From NCBI GenBank assembly GCA_040880365.1, contig JBBDIO010000153.1:1-27553 (forward strand): a stretch of DNA of 27,553 nt. Direction: 5' to 3'. The position numbers and the translations under genes were made by a program. Position 1 is the first letter of the stretch; every line of letters begins with the position of its first letter. This document shows positions 1 through 7,886 of this stretch, one piece after another. The notes below the pieces were generated by a model. That model searched no databases. It saw only the letters and a list, made by a program, of their open reading frames with translations, and was not told where the DNA came from. Origin of the DNA: JBBDIO01 sp040880365. GTDB taxonomy: Bacteria > Chloroflexota > Anaerolineae > Caldilineales > Caldilineaceae.

Positions 1-69
1 GATTGGCTCATGGCGAATAAGTGCCCTTGCACCCGCGCGCGGCCGTGGGTCTGGCGGTGATGGGCGGCA

Positions 70-1443
70 TTACTGGCTGTGATCCAGCTTGCGCATGATC
101 GTATCTTTCACCACACTGGCGTCGGCGGGCAGATAGACGGGCGGGTTGGCATGGTGGGCGCGCACATCGGCCAGATTGCCTTCGTGATAGTCCACTTTGA
201 AATCGGTGAATTTCAGGCCGTGGGCTGTGCTGATCACTACGACGCGCGCGTCGTGGTCGATTTCGCCCCGGTCGATGAGCTTGAAGAGCGCGGCCAGGGC
301 GGCCCCGGTGTGGGGGCAGGTATACATGCCTGTAAGATCGGCCTGGGCTGCGGCATTTGCCAGCTCGTCCTCGCTCACGCTTTCCACAATGCCATTGGTT
401 TCCTGCACGGCCTGCACAGCCTTCTCATAGCTGACTGGGTCGCCAATCTGGATGGCCGATGCCAGCGTGCTTTGTGCCTGCATGGTGTGCTTGTCGCCAA
501 AACCGGCGGCATAGCTGCGATAGAAGGGGTTGGCCCGGTCGACCTGGGCGGCAACCAGCCGCGGCAGCTTGTCGATGATGCCCAGATCCAGGAGCAATTT
601 TAGCCCCTTGTACATGGCGCTGATATTGCCCAGATTGCCCACGGGAATCACGATCCAGTCGGGCGCTTGCCAATCGAACTGGCGCACAATCTCAATCGCG
701 ACCGTCTTTTGGCCTTCCACGCGAATGCTGTTCATGGAATTGGCAAGATAGATGCTGTTGTCTTCGGTCACCTCGCGCACAATGCGCATACAGCCGTCGA
801 AATCGGTATCCAGCGCCAGCACATGCGCGCCATTGGCGACGGGCTGCACCAGTTGGGCCGTGGAGACTTTGCCCTGGGGCAGAAAGATAATCGCGGGGAT
901 GCCCGCGGCCGCGGCATAGGAGGCCAGCGCGGCGCTGGTATCGCCTGTGCTGGCACATGCGACCGCGCGCACGGGGCTGCCCTGGGCGATCATCTGTTTG
1001 ACCACGCTGACCAATACGGTCATGCCCAGGTCTTTGAAGCTGCCCGTGTGACTGTTGCCGCACATCTTGACCCACAGGTCGGGCACGCCAAGCTGCTTGC
1101 CCAGGCGGTCGGCCCAAAAGAGATTGGAATTGCCTTCGTACATGCTTACCACGCTGGCGTCTTGCAGATCGGGGATGACCCATTCGCGCATCCCCCAGAC
1201 GCCGCTGCCATAGGGCCAGCGCGTGGCGCCTACGCGCGCGTCGATGCGTGTCTTCCATTCGTCGGCGGAGACCGCGGTCAACGGTTCCAGATCGTGGTGC
1301 ACTTCTAACAGCCCGCCACAGGTAGGGCAGGTGTAGATCACATCATAGACGGACCAGGCGCCGGGACAACCGCGAAAACAGCGAAAGGCCGCCCGCCCTG
1401 TGCCGGCATCGGTGATCGGGCCGGATGGTGACTCCAACAACAT
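70..1443 (-). CDS. thrC: Threonine synthase
   Basis: PLP enzyme that converts O-phospho-L-homoserine to L-threonine in the cytoplasm, the last step of threonine synthesis. The 457-residue protein has an N-terminal zinc ribbon (C22, C26, C39, C42). The PLP-lysine motif HTGSFKDLGMT follows, with K137 as the Schiff-base lysine, and then the phosphate-binding loop PVGNLGNISAMYKG. This is the fold-type II layout of bacterial and archaeal ThrC with the ribbon, and length fits the family. Start is ATG, with AGGAGG 13 bases upstream, a rather long spacing. It begins 3 bases after the stop of the HEPN-like gene, so the two are probably co-transcribed. Cysteate synthase and other fold-II enzymes are similar, but the lysine motif and ribbon favour ThrC. 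Confidence 0.93.
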   Translation of the reverse strand: MLLESPSGPITDAGTGRAAFRCFRGCPGAWSVYDVIYTCPTCGGLLEVHHDLEPLTAVSADEWKTRIDARVGATRWPYGSGVWGMREWVIPDLQDASVVSMYEGNSNLFWADRLGKQLGVPDLWVKMCGNSHTGSFKDLGMTVLVSVVKQMIAQGSPVRAVACASTGDTSAALASYAAAAGIPAIIFLPQGKVSTAQLVQPVANGAHVLALDTDFDGCMRIVREVTEDNSIYLANSMNSIRVEGQKTVAIEIVRQFDWQAPDWIVIPVGNLGNISAMYKGLKLLLDLGIIDKLPRLVAAQVDRANPFYRSYAAGFGDKHTMQAQSTLASAIQIGDPVSYEKAVQAVQETNGIVESVSEDELANAAAQADLTGMYTCPHTGAALAALFKLIDRGEIDHDARVVVISTAHGLKFTDFKVDYHEGNLADVRAHHANPPVYLPADASVVKDTIMRKLDHSQ

Positions 1444-1446
1444 GGC

Positions 1447-1950
1447 TTAGCGTTTGCCTCCTGTATCAGCGCCGCCCGCTTCGGCCCCCGGTTCGGTCAG
1501 GGTATCGGCAAAGCGCCGCAATTCCGCCGATGTGGACTCTGCTACTTCTTCCAACTGTTCGACCAGGCCCTGGATGAGCTTGGGATTGTAGCTATAGACA
1601 TTGCGCACGATGTGGCGGAAGCCGCGAAAGACTTCGAGCCGGTCGCGTGTGGTCTGGGAAAGCACCGGCCCCCGAATCCCCGGCACTTCGCTCGACATCT
1701 GGCGCAGCAGTTCTTCGTGCCAGTTGGGACCGTGAGGTTCGCCCTGGTCCACGTCTTTGGCAATCATGAGAAAGAGCCGCTCCAGCCCCGAATAGAGATT
1801 GTGCAGGTTGAAGGCGATGGCGTCGGTGCCATAGTCGGGATGCAGGCCCAGCGTTTCGGACCAGATGGTCACGGCGCGATCGGCCGTTTGGCGAATATCT
1901 ACCAATTCTTGACGGATGCGTTCTGCCAGCCGCACATAGCTACCGTTCAC
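1447..1950 (-). CDS. HEPN / HepT-like protein of unknown role
   Basis: Helical protein of 167 residues resembling the HepT-like HEPN family, whose best-known members are RNase toxins paired with MntA-type nucleotidyltransferases. The helix FNLHNLYSGLERLF (47-60) and the block RGFRHIVRNVYSYN (109-122) match the family pattern. Aligned by eye to the R-x4-H-x-Y motif, it reads R112-x4-N117-x-Y119, so the usual His position is Asn. The C-terminus (about 152-167) is a Gly/Ala tail. Start is GTG, with AAGGAG 7 bases upstream. No nucleotidyltransferase partner lies next to it; it is followed after 3 bases by thrC. The call rests on pattern recognition. It may be a non-catalytic HEPN domain rather than a toxin. 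Confidence 0.6.
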   Translation of the reverse strand: MNGSYVRLAERIRQELVDIRQTADRAVTIWSETLGLHPDYGTDAIAFNLHNLYSGLERLFLMIAKDVDQGEPHGPNWHEELLRQMSSEVPGIRGPVLSQTTRDRLEVFRGFRHIVRNVYSYNPKLIQGLVEQLEEVAESTSAELRRFADTLTEPGAEAGGADTGGKR

Positions 1951-1967
1951 CGCAGGACTCCTTTTTG

Positions 1968-2008
1968 GATTAAGGATGAGGGATGAAGGGTGAAGGATGA
2001 AGGTTTGT
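1968..2008. repeat. Degenerate GGATGA-type tandem repeat
   Basis: The spacer between the HEPN gene and etfA holds about six imperfect copies of a 6-8 base unit (GGATGA, GGGATGAA, GGGTGAA, GGATGAA). It falls in the 5' leader of the HEPN-thrC transcript. No function can be assigned from sequence. Confidence 0.6.
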
Positions 2009-2054
2009 TAGCCGCATCCTTCACGATTTGATACTCTGGTGTTTATTATGGTGC

Positions 2055-2063
2055 ATTATACCA
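2055..2063 (-). promoter_or_regulatory. Extended -10 promoter for HEPN-thrC
   Basis: On the minus strand the sequence reads TGG-TATAAT, a perfect -10 hexamer with the TGn extension. It lies about 105 bases before the GTG start of the HEPN-like gene and just past the end of etfA. No good -35 hexamer is seen 16-18 bases upstream, which is usual for extended -10 promoters. It implies that HEPN-thrC is transcribed separately from etfBA. Confidence 0.5.
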
Positions 2064-2078
2064 TCTATGCGCCACTCG

Positions 2079-3071
2079 TTAGCCCAGGCGTTTGGCGGCC
2101 GCGGCTGTCAACGCAGGCAGGATTTCATAGAGATCGCCGACAATGCCATAGTGGGCGCGTTCAAAAATGGGGGCTGACGCGTCCTGGTTGATGGCGACGA
2201 TGATCTTGCTGCCGCTCATGCCCGCCAGATGCTGAATCGCGCCGCTGATGCCGGCGGCGATATAGAGATCCGGGCGCACGGTCTTGCCTGTCTGCCCCAC
2301 CTGGTGTTTATAGGGCACATAGCCTGCATCGACTGCGGCGCGACTCGCGCCTACCGCCGCATCCAGCGTCTTTGCCAGCTCTTCGACCAGCGTAAACCCG
2401 CGCACCGGGTCGTGGGCGACGCCGCGCCCGCCCGAAATAATGATACGCGCATCGGTCAGGCTGATTTCGCCGCCGCCCACGACCCGGCTTTCCAGCACGG
2501 TTTCGGTGACCACATCGGCGGGCAGTTCAAAGGCCAGGGGGGTGATGGGCGCAGCGTTGTCGGCAGGGCTGGGCATGGGAAAGGCGCGGGGGCGCACGCT
2601 GGCAAAACTGCGTGGGCCGCTGAATGTGATATCGGCCAGGATGTTGTTGGAATAGATGGCCCGCACTGCGATGAATTGCCCGTCTTCCACGCGCAGGTCT
2701 ACCACATCGGGCGCCAGACCGGCATCCAGGTCGAACGCGGCCGCGGCGCAGACATCGCGCCCCTGAGTGGTGGCGGCAGTCAGAATCACCGTGGCGTCCT
2801 GGGCGGCAATCGCGGCTTTCAGGGCTTCGGCATAGACGCCCAGGCGATAGGTTGCCAGTTCCGGGCTTGTCAGTGTGAGAACGGCATCGGGGGCATAGTT
2901 CGCCACATTCGCTGCCACGCTATCGGTTTCTGCGCCTGTGTCTGTGCCTAACACCAATGCATACAGGGGCACTTGCAGCCCGTCGGCAATGGCGCGCGCC
3001 TGTCCCAATACTTCCAGACTGCTGGCGGCGGGTTTGCCTTCGATATGTTCGATCCAAACCAATACACTCAT
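2079..3071 (-). CDS. etfA: Electron transfer flavoprotein alpha subunit
   Basis: Alpha subunit of the soluble FAD/AMP heterodimer that takes electrons from acyl-CoA and related dehydrogenases and passes them to ETF-quinone oxidoreductase. The 330 residues match the family length. The C-terminal FAD domain shows SGGRG (213-217), GQTGKTV (259-265), GISGAIQH (274-281) and NQDASAPIF (295-303), all known flavin contacts. The N-terminal half is the nucleotide-fold domain shared with EtfB. The ATG lies 1 base after the etfB stop, so translation is probably coupled. No fixC/fixX or acyl-CoA dehydrogenase gene is in the window, so the electron donor cannot be named. The conserved FAD loop suggests the ordinary rather than the bifurcating type, but sequence alone does not settle that. 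Confidence 0.95.
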   Translation of the reverse strand: MSVLVWIEHIEGKPAASSLEVLGQARAIADGLQVPLYALVLGTDTGAETDSVAANVANYAPDAVLTLTSPELATYRLGVYAEALKAAIAAQDATVILTAATTQGRDVCAAAAFDLDAGLAPDVVDLRVEDGQFIAVRAIYSNNILADITFSGPRSFASVRPRAFPMPSPADNAAPITPLAFELPADVVTETVLESRVVGGGEISLTDARIIISGGRGVAHDPVRGFTLVEELAKTLDAAVGASRAAVDAGYVPYKHQVGQTGKTVRPDLYIAAGISGAIQHLAGMSGSKIIVAINQDASAPIFERAHYGIVGDLYEILPALTAAAAKRLG

Positions 3072-3072
3072 C

Positions 3073-3855
3073 TTAAATCACCTTTTCCGCCAGCAGTGCA
3101 TCGACCAGCTTTTCGGCTTTGTCGGCGGGGCTGGATCCTTCAATCATCTGAACCTGGGTGCGGCGGCTTTCGGGCTTGCGGATATTGGCCCATTGGGTCA
3201 GGGGAGCCAGGTCGCCCAGCCCCAATTCGTCCAGTTCGCGCGTGGGGATCTGGGCGCGGCTGGCCCGGCGAATGCCCATAAAGTTGGGATAGCGCGGTTC
3301 GTTGATTTCTTTGCCCACGCTGAGGACCGCAGGCAGCGCCACCTGCACCGTTTCCTGGATGCCATCGGCGAGCCGTTCTACCGTGGCGGAACCGTCGGCA
3401 ATATCCACCACTTTCACCACATTGGTGACCAGGGGCACACCCAGCTTGCGGGCAATGCCGACCTGGGCTGCGCTGCTGTTGCCATCGACACTCTGTTTGC
3501 CGGTGATGACCAGGTCTACATCACCCTCGGCTTGCACGGCCGCGGCCAGAATTTTGGCCGCGGCGCTCAGATCGATGGCGTTGGGATCGGCGCCGCTATC
3601 TATCAGCGTTGCCGCGTCGACGCCCATTGCCAGGGCGTGTTTCAACCCGTCCAACGCCTCGGCGGGACCCAGGGAAATTGCGACGGTCTCGGCGTTGAAG
3701 CGTTCGGCCAACTGAATGGCCTCTTCGGCGGCAAATTCGTCCCACGGGTTGATGACCATCGTCGCCTGCACATTGTGTGTGCTCACAGCTTCTGCCGAAA
3801 CTTTGGGCAGTTCTGCCGTATCGGGCGTTTGTTTGATCAAAACGGCGATTTTCAC
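3073..3855 (-). CDS. etfB: Electron transfer flavoprotein beta subunit
   Basis: Beta subunit of ETF, which carries AMP (FAD in bifurcating types) and completes the dimer with EtfA. The 260-residue protein has the family signatures NPWDEFA (36-42), GKQSVDGN (119-126) and EPRYPNFMGI (186-195). Start is GTG, with GAGGTGA a few bases upstream on the minus strand. It is first in the etfB-etfA pair; the amidohydrolase gene upstream ends in its own terminator, so etfBA is probably an independent unit. A 7-bp dyad lies in the leader (3908-3924). Confidence 0.94.
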   Translation of the reverse strand: MKIAVLIKQTPDTAELPKVSAEAVSTHNVQATMVINPWDEFAAEEAIQLAERFNAETVAISLGPAEALDGLKHALAMGVDAATLIDSGADPNAIDLSAAAKILAAAVQAEGDVDLVITGKQSVDGNSSAAQVGIARKLGVPLVTNVVKVVDIADGSATVERLADGIQETVQVALPAVLSVGKEINEPRYPNFMGIRRASRAQIPTRELDELGLGDLAPLTQWANIRKPESRRTQVQMIEGSSPADKAEKLVDALLAEKVI

Positions 3856-3907
3856 CGGCTCACCTCATTTTTCGTGATTTATATTTTTTCGTAATCGATT
3901 GTGCGCA

Positions 3908-3924
3908 CGGTTCGCAACGAACCG
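3908..3924 (-). promoter_or_regulatory. Dyad upstream of etfB
   Basis: Perfect inverted repeat CGGTTCG-N3-CGAACCG, about 50-70 bases before the etfB GTG. It could be an operator or a leader hairpin. There is no T-run on either side, so it does not look like a terminator. No binding protein is assigned. Confidence 0.35.
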
Positions 3925-3975
3925 CACGTTCTGGCTATTTAGCTCGCTAGTCTAACGCGCGCGCCACCACGATGC

Positions 3976-4021
3976 AAAAAACCGGCAGAAAAATCCGTTA
4001 AAGAGAAGATTTTCTGCCCGG
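3976..4021 (-). terminator. Intrinsic terminator of the amidohydrolase gene
   Basis: On the minus strand an 11-12 bp stem (CCGG-GCAGAAAA paired with TTTTCTGC-CGG, one bulged G) is followed directly by TTTTTT. The TAA stop at 3998-4000 lies within the loop region, so the 5' arm is coding sequence. It separates the amidohydrolase transcript from etfBA. Confidence 0.85.
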
Positions 4022-5668
4022 TCCATCGACAATGCGCCCAGGGAGCGCGCCGGTGTGGGCGCCGTCTTTGACGACCTGCGCACCGTTGACCCATACCGCG
4101 CGCACGCCTTCGGCCAGTTGATGGGGTTCTTCAAACGTGGCGCGGTCGCCTACGGTGGCCGGGTCGAAGATGACCACATCGGCATAGCAGCCGGCGTGCA
4201 GCCGTCCCCGGTCATAGAGGCCCAGGCGGCTGGCGACGGCCCAGCTCATTTTGCGCACGGCGTCTTCCAGGGGCAACACCTGTTCGTCGCGGGCATATTT
4301 GCCCAAGACGCGGGCATAGGTGCCATAGGCGCGCGGGTGATACGGCCCATATTGGGCGGCCCAGGCGGGATCGAGTCCTCCGGCATCGGTGGCAATCATG
4401 ACCCAGGGCTGTTGCAATTGCAACTGGAGATTGTCTTCGCTCATGGTGTGATAGAAGGTGCTGATGCGCTGCCCTTCGGAGACCAGTAGATCGCAGGCGG
4501 CTTCGGCCCAGTTCTGGCCGCGGGATGCGGCAATTTCGGAAAGGCGTTGGCCCACATATTGCTGATTTTCGGGCTTGTGCATTCCCACCGGCTGCACGCC
4601 TTCGGGACCCGAAAGCGCGGCCAATGCTTCCCAATCGCCCGAAGGGTTCAACGCTTCGGCCACAATTTTGGCGCGCATGGTAGGGTCTGACAGGTTTTCA
4701 TATTGCTTGCCGCCCGCCGCGGACCAGGGGGGCAGCACCGAGGTCAGCCCCGTGCCCATGCCGGTATAGGGATACATATCGCAGGTGATATCCTGGCCCT
4801 CGGCGCGCGCCTGGTTGATTTTGGCGATGAGCCGGGGCATCTTGTGCCAGTTGGCGCGGCCCGCGGCTTTGAGGTGATAGACGTGGACCGGCAGCCCCGC
4901 GGCCGCGCCAATCTCCAACGCTTCGTCATAGCCTTCCAGCAGGTGATCGGCTTCGGAGCGTACATGGGTGATGTAGAGACCTCCATACTCGGCCACGACT
5001 TTGCAGACTTCGATCAGCTCGGCGGTGCTGGAATAGGCGCTGGGCGGATAGATGAGCGCGCACGAAACGCCAAATGCGCCATCTTCCATCGCCTGCGCCA
5101 TGACTTTGCGCATGGTGTCCAGCTCGTCGGCGCTGGGTTCGCCCAGTTCCATGCCCATGGCATAGGCGCGCAGCGTGCCGCCGCCCAGGAAAGAGCCGAT
5201 ATTGGGCGAAACACCGCGTTCGGCCAACGCTTCCAGCCAATCGCGGAAGCTCGTCCATTTTTCGGCGTTATCTACAAACTGGCGATCCATCGCCTCGACA
5301 AACGGGGTGCGGCGTGTCCATTCGGGTGTGATCTTGCCGCCCACGGGTCCGGGTGTCGCGCCTTCGCCCATGATTTCGGTGGTGACACCCTGCAAGATTT
5401 TGGAAAGACAGCGGCCATCTACCATGAGGGGGTAGATGGAATGGCTGAGAATATCGAAAAAACCGGGGCAAACGACCATACCCGTGGCATCTACATGGGT
5501 GCGCGCGGCGGTGGCAGGGATTGCGCCGGGCAGGGTGATTGCGGCGATTTTGTCGCCGACCAGGGCCACATCGCCATAGAACCAGGGGTTGCCCGTGCCA
5601 TCGATGATGCAGCCGCCGGTGATCAGTACGTCGTAGGTTGTCGGGAGATTTGCCGTGTGATTTGCCAT
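3998..5668 (-). CDS. D-aminoacylase-family amidohydrolase
   Basis: Amidohydrolase-superfamily enzyme of the N-acyl-D-amino-acid deacylase group (556 residues), presumably hydrolysing an N-acyl or cyclic amide; the substrate is unknown. It has the N-terminal small beta domain (DVLITGGCIIDGTG), the barrel, ITHVRSE and YHLKAAG carrying the His ligands expected of beta-strands 5 and 6, IATDAGG with the catalytic Asp, and the C-terminal GRLHAGCYADVVIFDP. Odd: the first metal motif, usually H-x-H, reads L74-S-H76, and the place of the Cys ligand of characterised D-aminoacylase (after GVTT) reads GEG. Start ATG at 5668 has AAGGAA 10 bases upstream and fits homologues. The frame stays open to 5893, but that extension has no domain. 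It is single-gene, with its own terminator. Confidence 0.82.
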   Translation of the reverse strand: MANHTANLPTTYDVLITGGCIIDGTGNPWFYGDVALVGDKIAAITLPGAIPATAARTHVDATGMVVCPGFFDILSHSIYPLMVDGRCLSKILQGVTTEIMGEGATPGPVGGKITPEWTRRTPFVEAMDRQFVDNAEKWTSFRDWLEALAERGVSPNIGSFLGGGTLRAYAMGMELGEPSADELDTMRKVMAQAMEDGAFGVSCALIYPPSAYSSTAELIEVCKVVAEYGGLYITHVRSEADHLLEGYDEALEIGAAAGLPVHVYHLKAAGRANWHKMPRLIAKINQARAEGQDITCDMYPYTGMGTGLTSVLPPWSAAGGKQYENLSDPTMRAKIVAEALNPSGDWEALAALSGPEGVQPVGMHKPENQQYVGQRLSEIAASRGQNWAEAACDLLVSEGQRISTFYHTMSEDNLQLQLQQPWVMIATDAGGLDPAWAAQYGPYHPRAYGTYARVLGKYARDEQVLPLEDAVRKMSWAVASRLGLYDRGRLHAGCYADVVIFDPATVGDRATFEEPHQLAEGVRAVWVNGAQVVKDGAHTGALPGRIVDGPGRKSSL

Positions 5669-5854
5669 AGAGTAGAGGTTCCTTAATCTGCGCGGTCGAG
5701 TAGATGTGCTGGCCAGGGTGCGCACGCAACCGGATTGCGGCGAATTTGCACAAGGTGATTTTCCTGCAAGTGTATAACTTCGGGCGTTGATTGGTCTAAT
5801 CGCCTTTGACCGATCTATGCTAGATACTGTAGACTTACACTCGCGTATACATAT

Positions 5855-5882
5855 CGTTGTGTGATGCCCGTTGTGTGATGCG
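5855..5882. repeat. Direct repeat, 13 bases, period 14
   Basis: Two identical copies of CGTTGTGTGATGC start at 5855 and 5869. They lie just left of the CGTCATA/TATGACG cluster in the divergent promoter region, so they may be part of the same regulatory array or a slippage product. Confidence 0.7.
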
Positions 5883-5900
5883 TAGTCACCCAAAGTTTTT

Positions 5901-5972
5901 ATACGTCATAATATTGCGTCATAATATTGCGATGTGTATTACGATGGTATGACGTATATTATATGACGCATA
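5901..5972. promoter_or_regulatory. Clustered inverted CGTCATA/TATGACG sites
   Basis: Two tandem copies of CGTCATAATATTG (5904 and 5917, period 13) face two copies of TATGACGYATA in the opposite sense (5948 and 5962, period 14). ATACGTCATA at 5901-5910 is the exact reverse complement of TATGACGTAT further right. Four half-sites, two on each strand, around a central 20 or so bases look like a cooperative operator for an unidentified regulator of the divergent genes. Confidence 0.5.
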
Positions 5973-6238
5973 TGTAGTAGTCTGGCGGTTTATCTGCCTA
6001 ACTCTTCCAAACCGCTCGAATCTTCAAAAAATCTTGCACTAGACAAGCACTAGGCAGTTGTGATGTACACTCGTGAAAACGCGCGGTGTCGAGATGCTGT
6101 GACCGGCTGGGTCAGATTGTGGCTCTGTCGGTGGTAGCGTTGTCTTGTGACACCGCGATGAAATAACCTCATCTGTAGCAATCTGATACAGCACTCTGAG
6201 TATGGCGTCGTGTGTGCAGTCTGGAATGTATAGTTGTA

Positions 6239-6267
6239 TTGTCTTGAGCTTGCCAACCGTTTATCAA
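6239..6267 (+). promoter_or_regulatory. Candidate promoter of coxM-like operon
   Basis: TTGTCT, 17 bases, then TATCAA, about 45 bases before the TTG start. Each hexamer matches consensus in 4 of 6 positions, so this is only a candidate. Confidence 0.3.
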
Positions 6268-6311
6268 ACGTATCTTGTTCGAAAGATGCGGCACACTGAA
6301 GGAGGTTTACT

Positions 6312-7187
6312 TTGCAAGCGTTTGATTACGTACGCGCGACCAGCGTGGACGAGGTCGTGTCTTTGCTCGCCGAAAATGGCGACCAGGCGCGTGTCCTCAG
6401 CGGTGGTACCGACTTGCTTGTGGCACTGCGCGAAGGACGGCGTCGGGCCAAATTGGTGATCGATGTGAAGGCCCTGCCCGAAACGACCGAAATGGTCTAT
6501 TCGCCGGACAGTGGTTTGCGCCTGGGGGCGGCGGTGCCCTGCCATCGCATGTATGATGACAAAGCAGTCGCGCAGGCCTATCCGGGGTTGATGGATGCGG
6601 CTACGTTGATTGGCGGCACGCAGATTCAGGGTCGCGCCAGCATGGGCGGCAATCTGTGTAACGCGTCGCCGGCTGCCGATTCGATTCCCACGCTGATTGC
6701 CCACGGTGCGGTGGCTGTGATCGCCGGCCCCAATGGCAAGCGCGAGCTGCCGGTGGAAGAATTCTGCACCGGCCCCGGTCGTCATGCCATGCAAGACAGT
6801 GAATTCCTGCTCTATCTGAATATTCCGGCGCCGGTGGATGGTTTTGGCGGGGCCTATCGCCGCTTCATCCCCCGCAACGAAATGGATATTGCCGTGGTAG
6901 GTTGCGGCGCATCGGTGGTGTTGGATGAAGGCCGTTCCAAGATTGTCTCGGCACGGGTTTCGTTGGGCGCAGTTGCCCCCACGCCGCTCTTTGTTCAGGC
7001 CGCGGGCGATGCCCTGGCGGGCAAGGCTGCCAATGCCGATGCGGTGGAAGAAGCCGCGCGCATCGCCCAGGACGCGGCCAAGCCGATTTCAGACATGCGC
7101 GGCACCGCCGAGTATCGCAAGCATATTGCGGGTGTTCTGACCCGTCGCGTGCTGACCCAGGCTATTGACCGCGCCAAGGCCGCCTAA
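6312..7187 (+). CDS. FAD-binding subunit of a molybdenum hydroxylase (CoxM-like)
   Basis: Medium subunit of the xanthine dehydrogenase / CO dehydrogenase family, carrying the FAD that passes electrons from the 2Fe-2S subunit to an acceptor. The 291-residue protein shows both FAD loops: SGGTDLLV (30-37) and the IGGTQIQGRASMGGN / LCNASPAAD region (100-123). The CoxM C-terminal domain follows. Start is TTG (6312), supported by AAGGAGG 6 bases upstream. The 2Fe-2S subunit gene follows after 61 bases. The molybdopterin-binding large subunit is not adjacent on either side, so the substrate cannot be inferred. CO dehydrogenase activity in particular should not be assumed. Confidence 0.88.
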   Translation: MQAFDYVRATSVDEVVSLLAENGDQARVLSGGTDLLVALREGRRRAKLVIDVKALPETTEMVYSPDSGLRLGAAVPCHRMYDDKAVAQAYPGLMDAATLIGGTQIQGRASMGGNLCNASPAADSIPTLIAHGAVAVIAGPNGKRELPVEEFCTGPGRHAMQDSEFLLYLNIPAPVDGFGGAYRRFIPRNEMDIAVVGCGASVVLDEGRSKIVSARVSLGAVAPTPLFVQAAGDALAGKAANADAVEEAARIAQDAAKPISDMRGTAEYRKHIAGVLTRRVLTQAIDRAKAA

Positions 7188-7203
7188 ACCAGTCGTTACG
7201 ATT

Positions 7204-7237
7204 CCGTAGCCACGATTAAACCGTAGCCACGCTTAAA
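7204..7237. repeat. 17-base tandem duplication in the coxM-coxS spacer
   Basis: CCGTAGCCACGATTAAA at 7204 is followed directly by CCGTAGCCACGCTTAAA at 7221, with one mismatch. The second copy runs into the AAGGAAG ribosome-binding site of the next gene. Confidence 0.75.
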
Positions 7238-7248
7238 AGGAAGTTGAA

Positions 7249-7740
7249 ATGTCGAACTTAGTTCGTGTACAAGCGAAAATCAACGGTCAGGATAAAGAAT
7301 TCCTTGCCGAGCCGCGCCAGAGCCTTTTGGAAATCCTGCGCGAAAACTTGCAGCTGACCGGCGCCAAAGAAGGTTGCAATAATGGCAACTGTGGTGCATG
7401 TAATGTGATTATGAATGGCATCCTGGTCAATTCCTGTCTGGTGTTGGCCGTGGAAGCCGAAGACGCTGAACTGACCACCATCGAAGGCGTCGCCGGTCCG
7501 CAGGGCCTGCACCCGTTGCAGCAGAAATTCCTGGAACATGCCGCGCTCCAATGTGGTATCTGCACCCCCGGTTTCATCATCTCGGCCAAGGCCTTGCTGG
7601 CGAAGAACCCCGACCCCACCGAGCACGAAGTGCGCCTGTGGCTGGCGGGCAACCTGTGCCGCTGCACGGGCTATGACAAGATTGTGCGCGCTGTGCTGGA
7701 TGCTGCCGACAGCCCCGAAATGGAAGCCGTTAGCGGGTAG
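7249..7740 (+). CDS. 2Fe-2S subunit of a molybdenum hydroxylase (CoxS-like)
   Basis: Small subunit with two [2Fe-2S] clusters linking the molybdenum centre to the FAD subunit. In 163 residues it has the plant-ferredoxin-type set C43, C48, C51, C63 and the alpha-helical-domain set C102, C105, C137, C139, with QCGICTPG and the CRCTGY motif. Length and spacing are normal for CoxS/XdhC-type proteins. AAGGAAG lies upstream of the ATG. It pairs with the FAD subunit upstream; downstream comes a MoaD/CysO-like carrier rather than CoxL. It could serve a large subunit encoded elsewhere. Confidence 0.92.
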   Translation: MSNLVRVQAKINGQDKEFLAEPRQSLLEILRENLQLTGAKEGCNNGNCGACNVIMNGILVNSCLVLAVEAEDAELTTIEGVAGPQGLHPLQQKFLEHAALQCGICTPGFIISAKALLAKNPDPTEHEVRLWLAGNLCRCTGYDKIVRAVLDAADSPEMEAVSG

Positions 7741-7834
7741 TTGGGCTTTTTCCTTGCGGGCCGCATTGCGGGCCAGTGTGGGACGCGGAAATACCCTGTA
7801 GTGGGAAATACGCTGTTGTAGAGGCTCCCATGTT

Positions 7835-7865
7835 GCAGGAAAAGCCGTTTGGCAGGAAAAGCCGT
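7835..7865. repeat. Direct repeat, 14 bases, period 17
   Basis: Two identical GCAGGAAAAGCCGT copies (7835 and 7852) lie upstream of the sulfur-carrier start codon. A looser GGAAATAC pair lies further upstream. This is the second 17-base-period duplication in this operon. Confidence 0.7.
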
Positions 7866-7886
7866 GTTGTCAGAAAAGAAGGTCTG

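Larger units (their letters stand above)
5669..6311. other. 643-base divergent intergenic region
   Basis: It separates the minus-strand amidohydrolase from the plus-strand coxM-like gene. The middle (about 5820-6000) is clearly more AT-rich than its surroundings and carries clustered short repeats (listed separately). A possible dyad, ATTGGTC-N11-GACCGAT (5790-5814), lies on the amidohydrolase side, and direct GCACTAG copies 11 bases apart lie near 6040. I see no convincing small gene or RNA. Regulation of both flanking genes is the likeliest content. Confidence 0.7.

Noticed and set aside
1..69. Possible end of another gene at the left edge
   Set aside because: Short frames on both strands reach the edge, but none has recognisable sequence.
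5669..5893. 75-codon N-terminal extension of the amidohydrolase
   Set aside because: No domain or signal peptide; the ATG at 5668 has a ribosome-binding site and fits homologues.
6050..6256. 68-codon minus-strand frame in the divergent spacer
   Set aside because: No ribosome-binding site, composition unlike the other genes, no recognisable feature.
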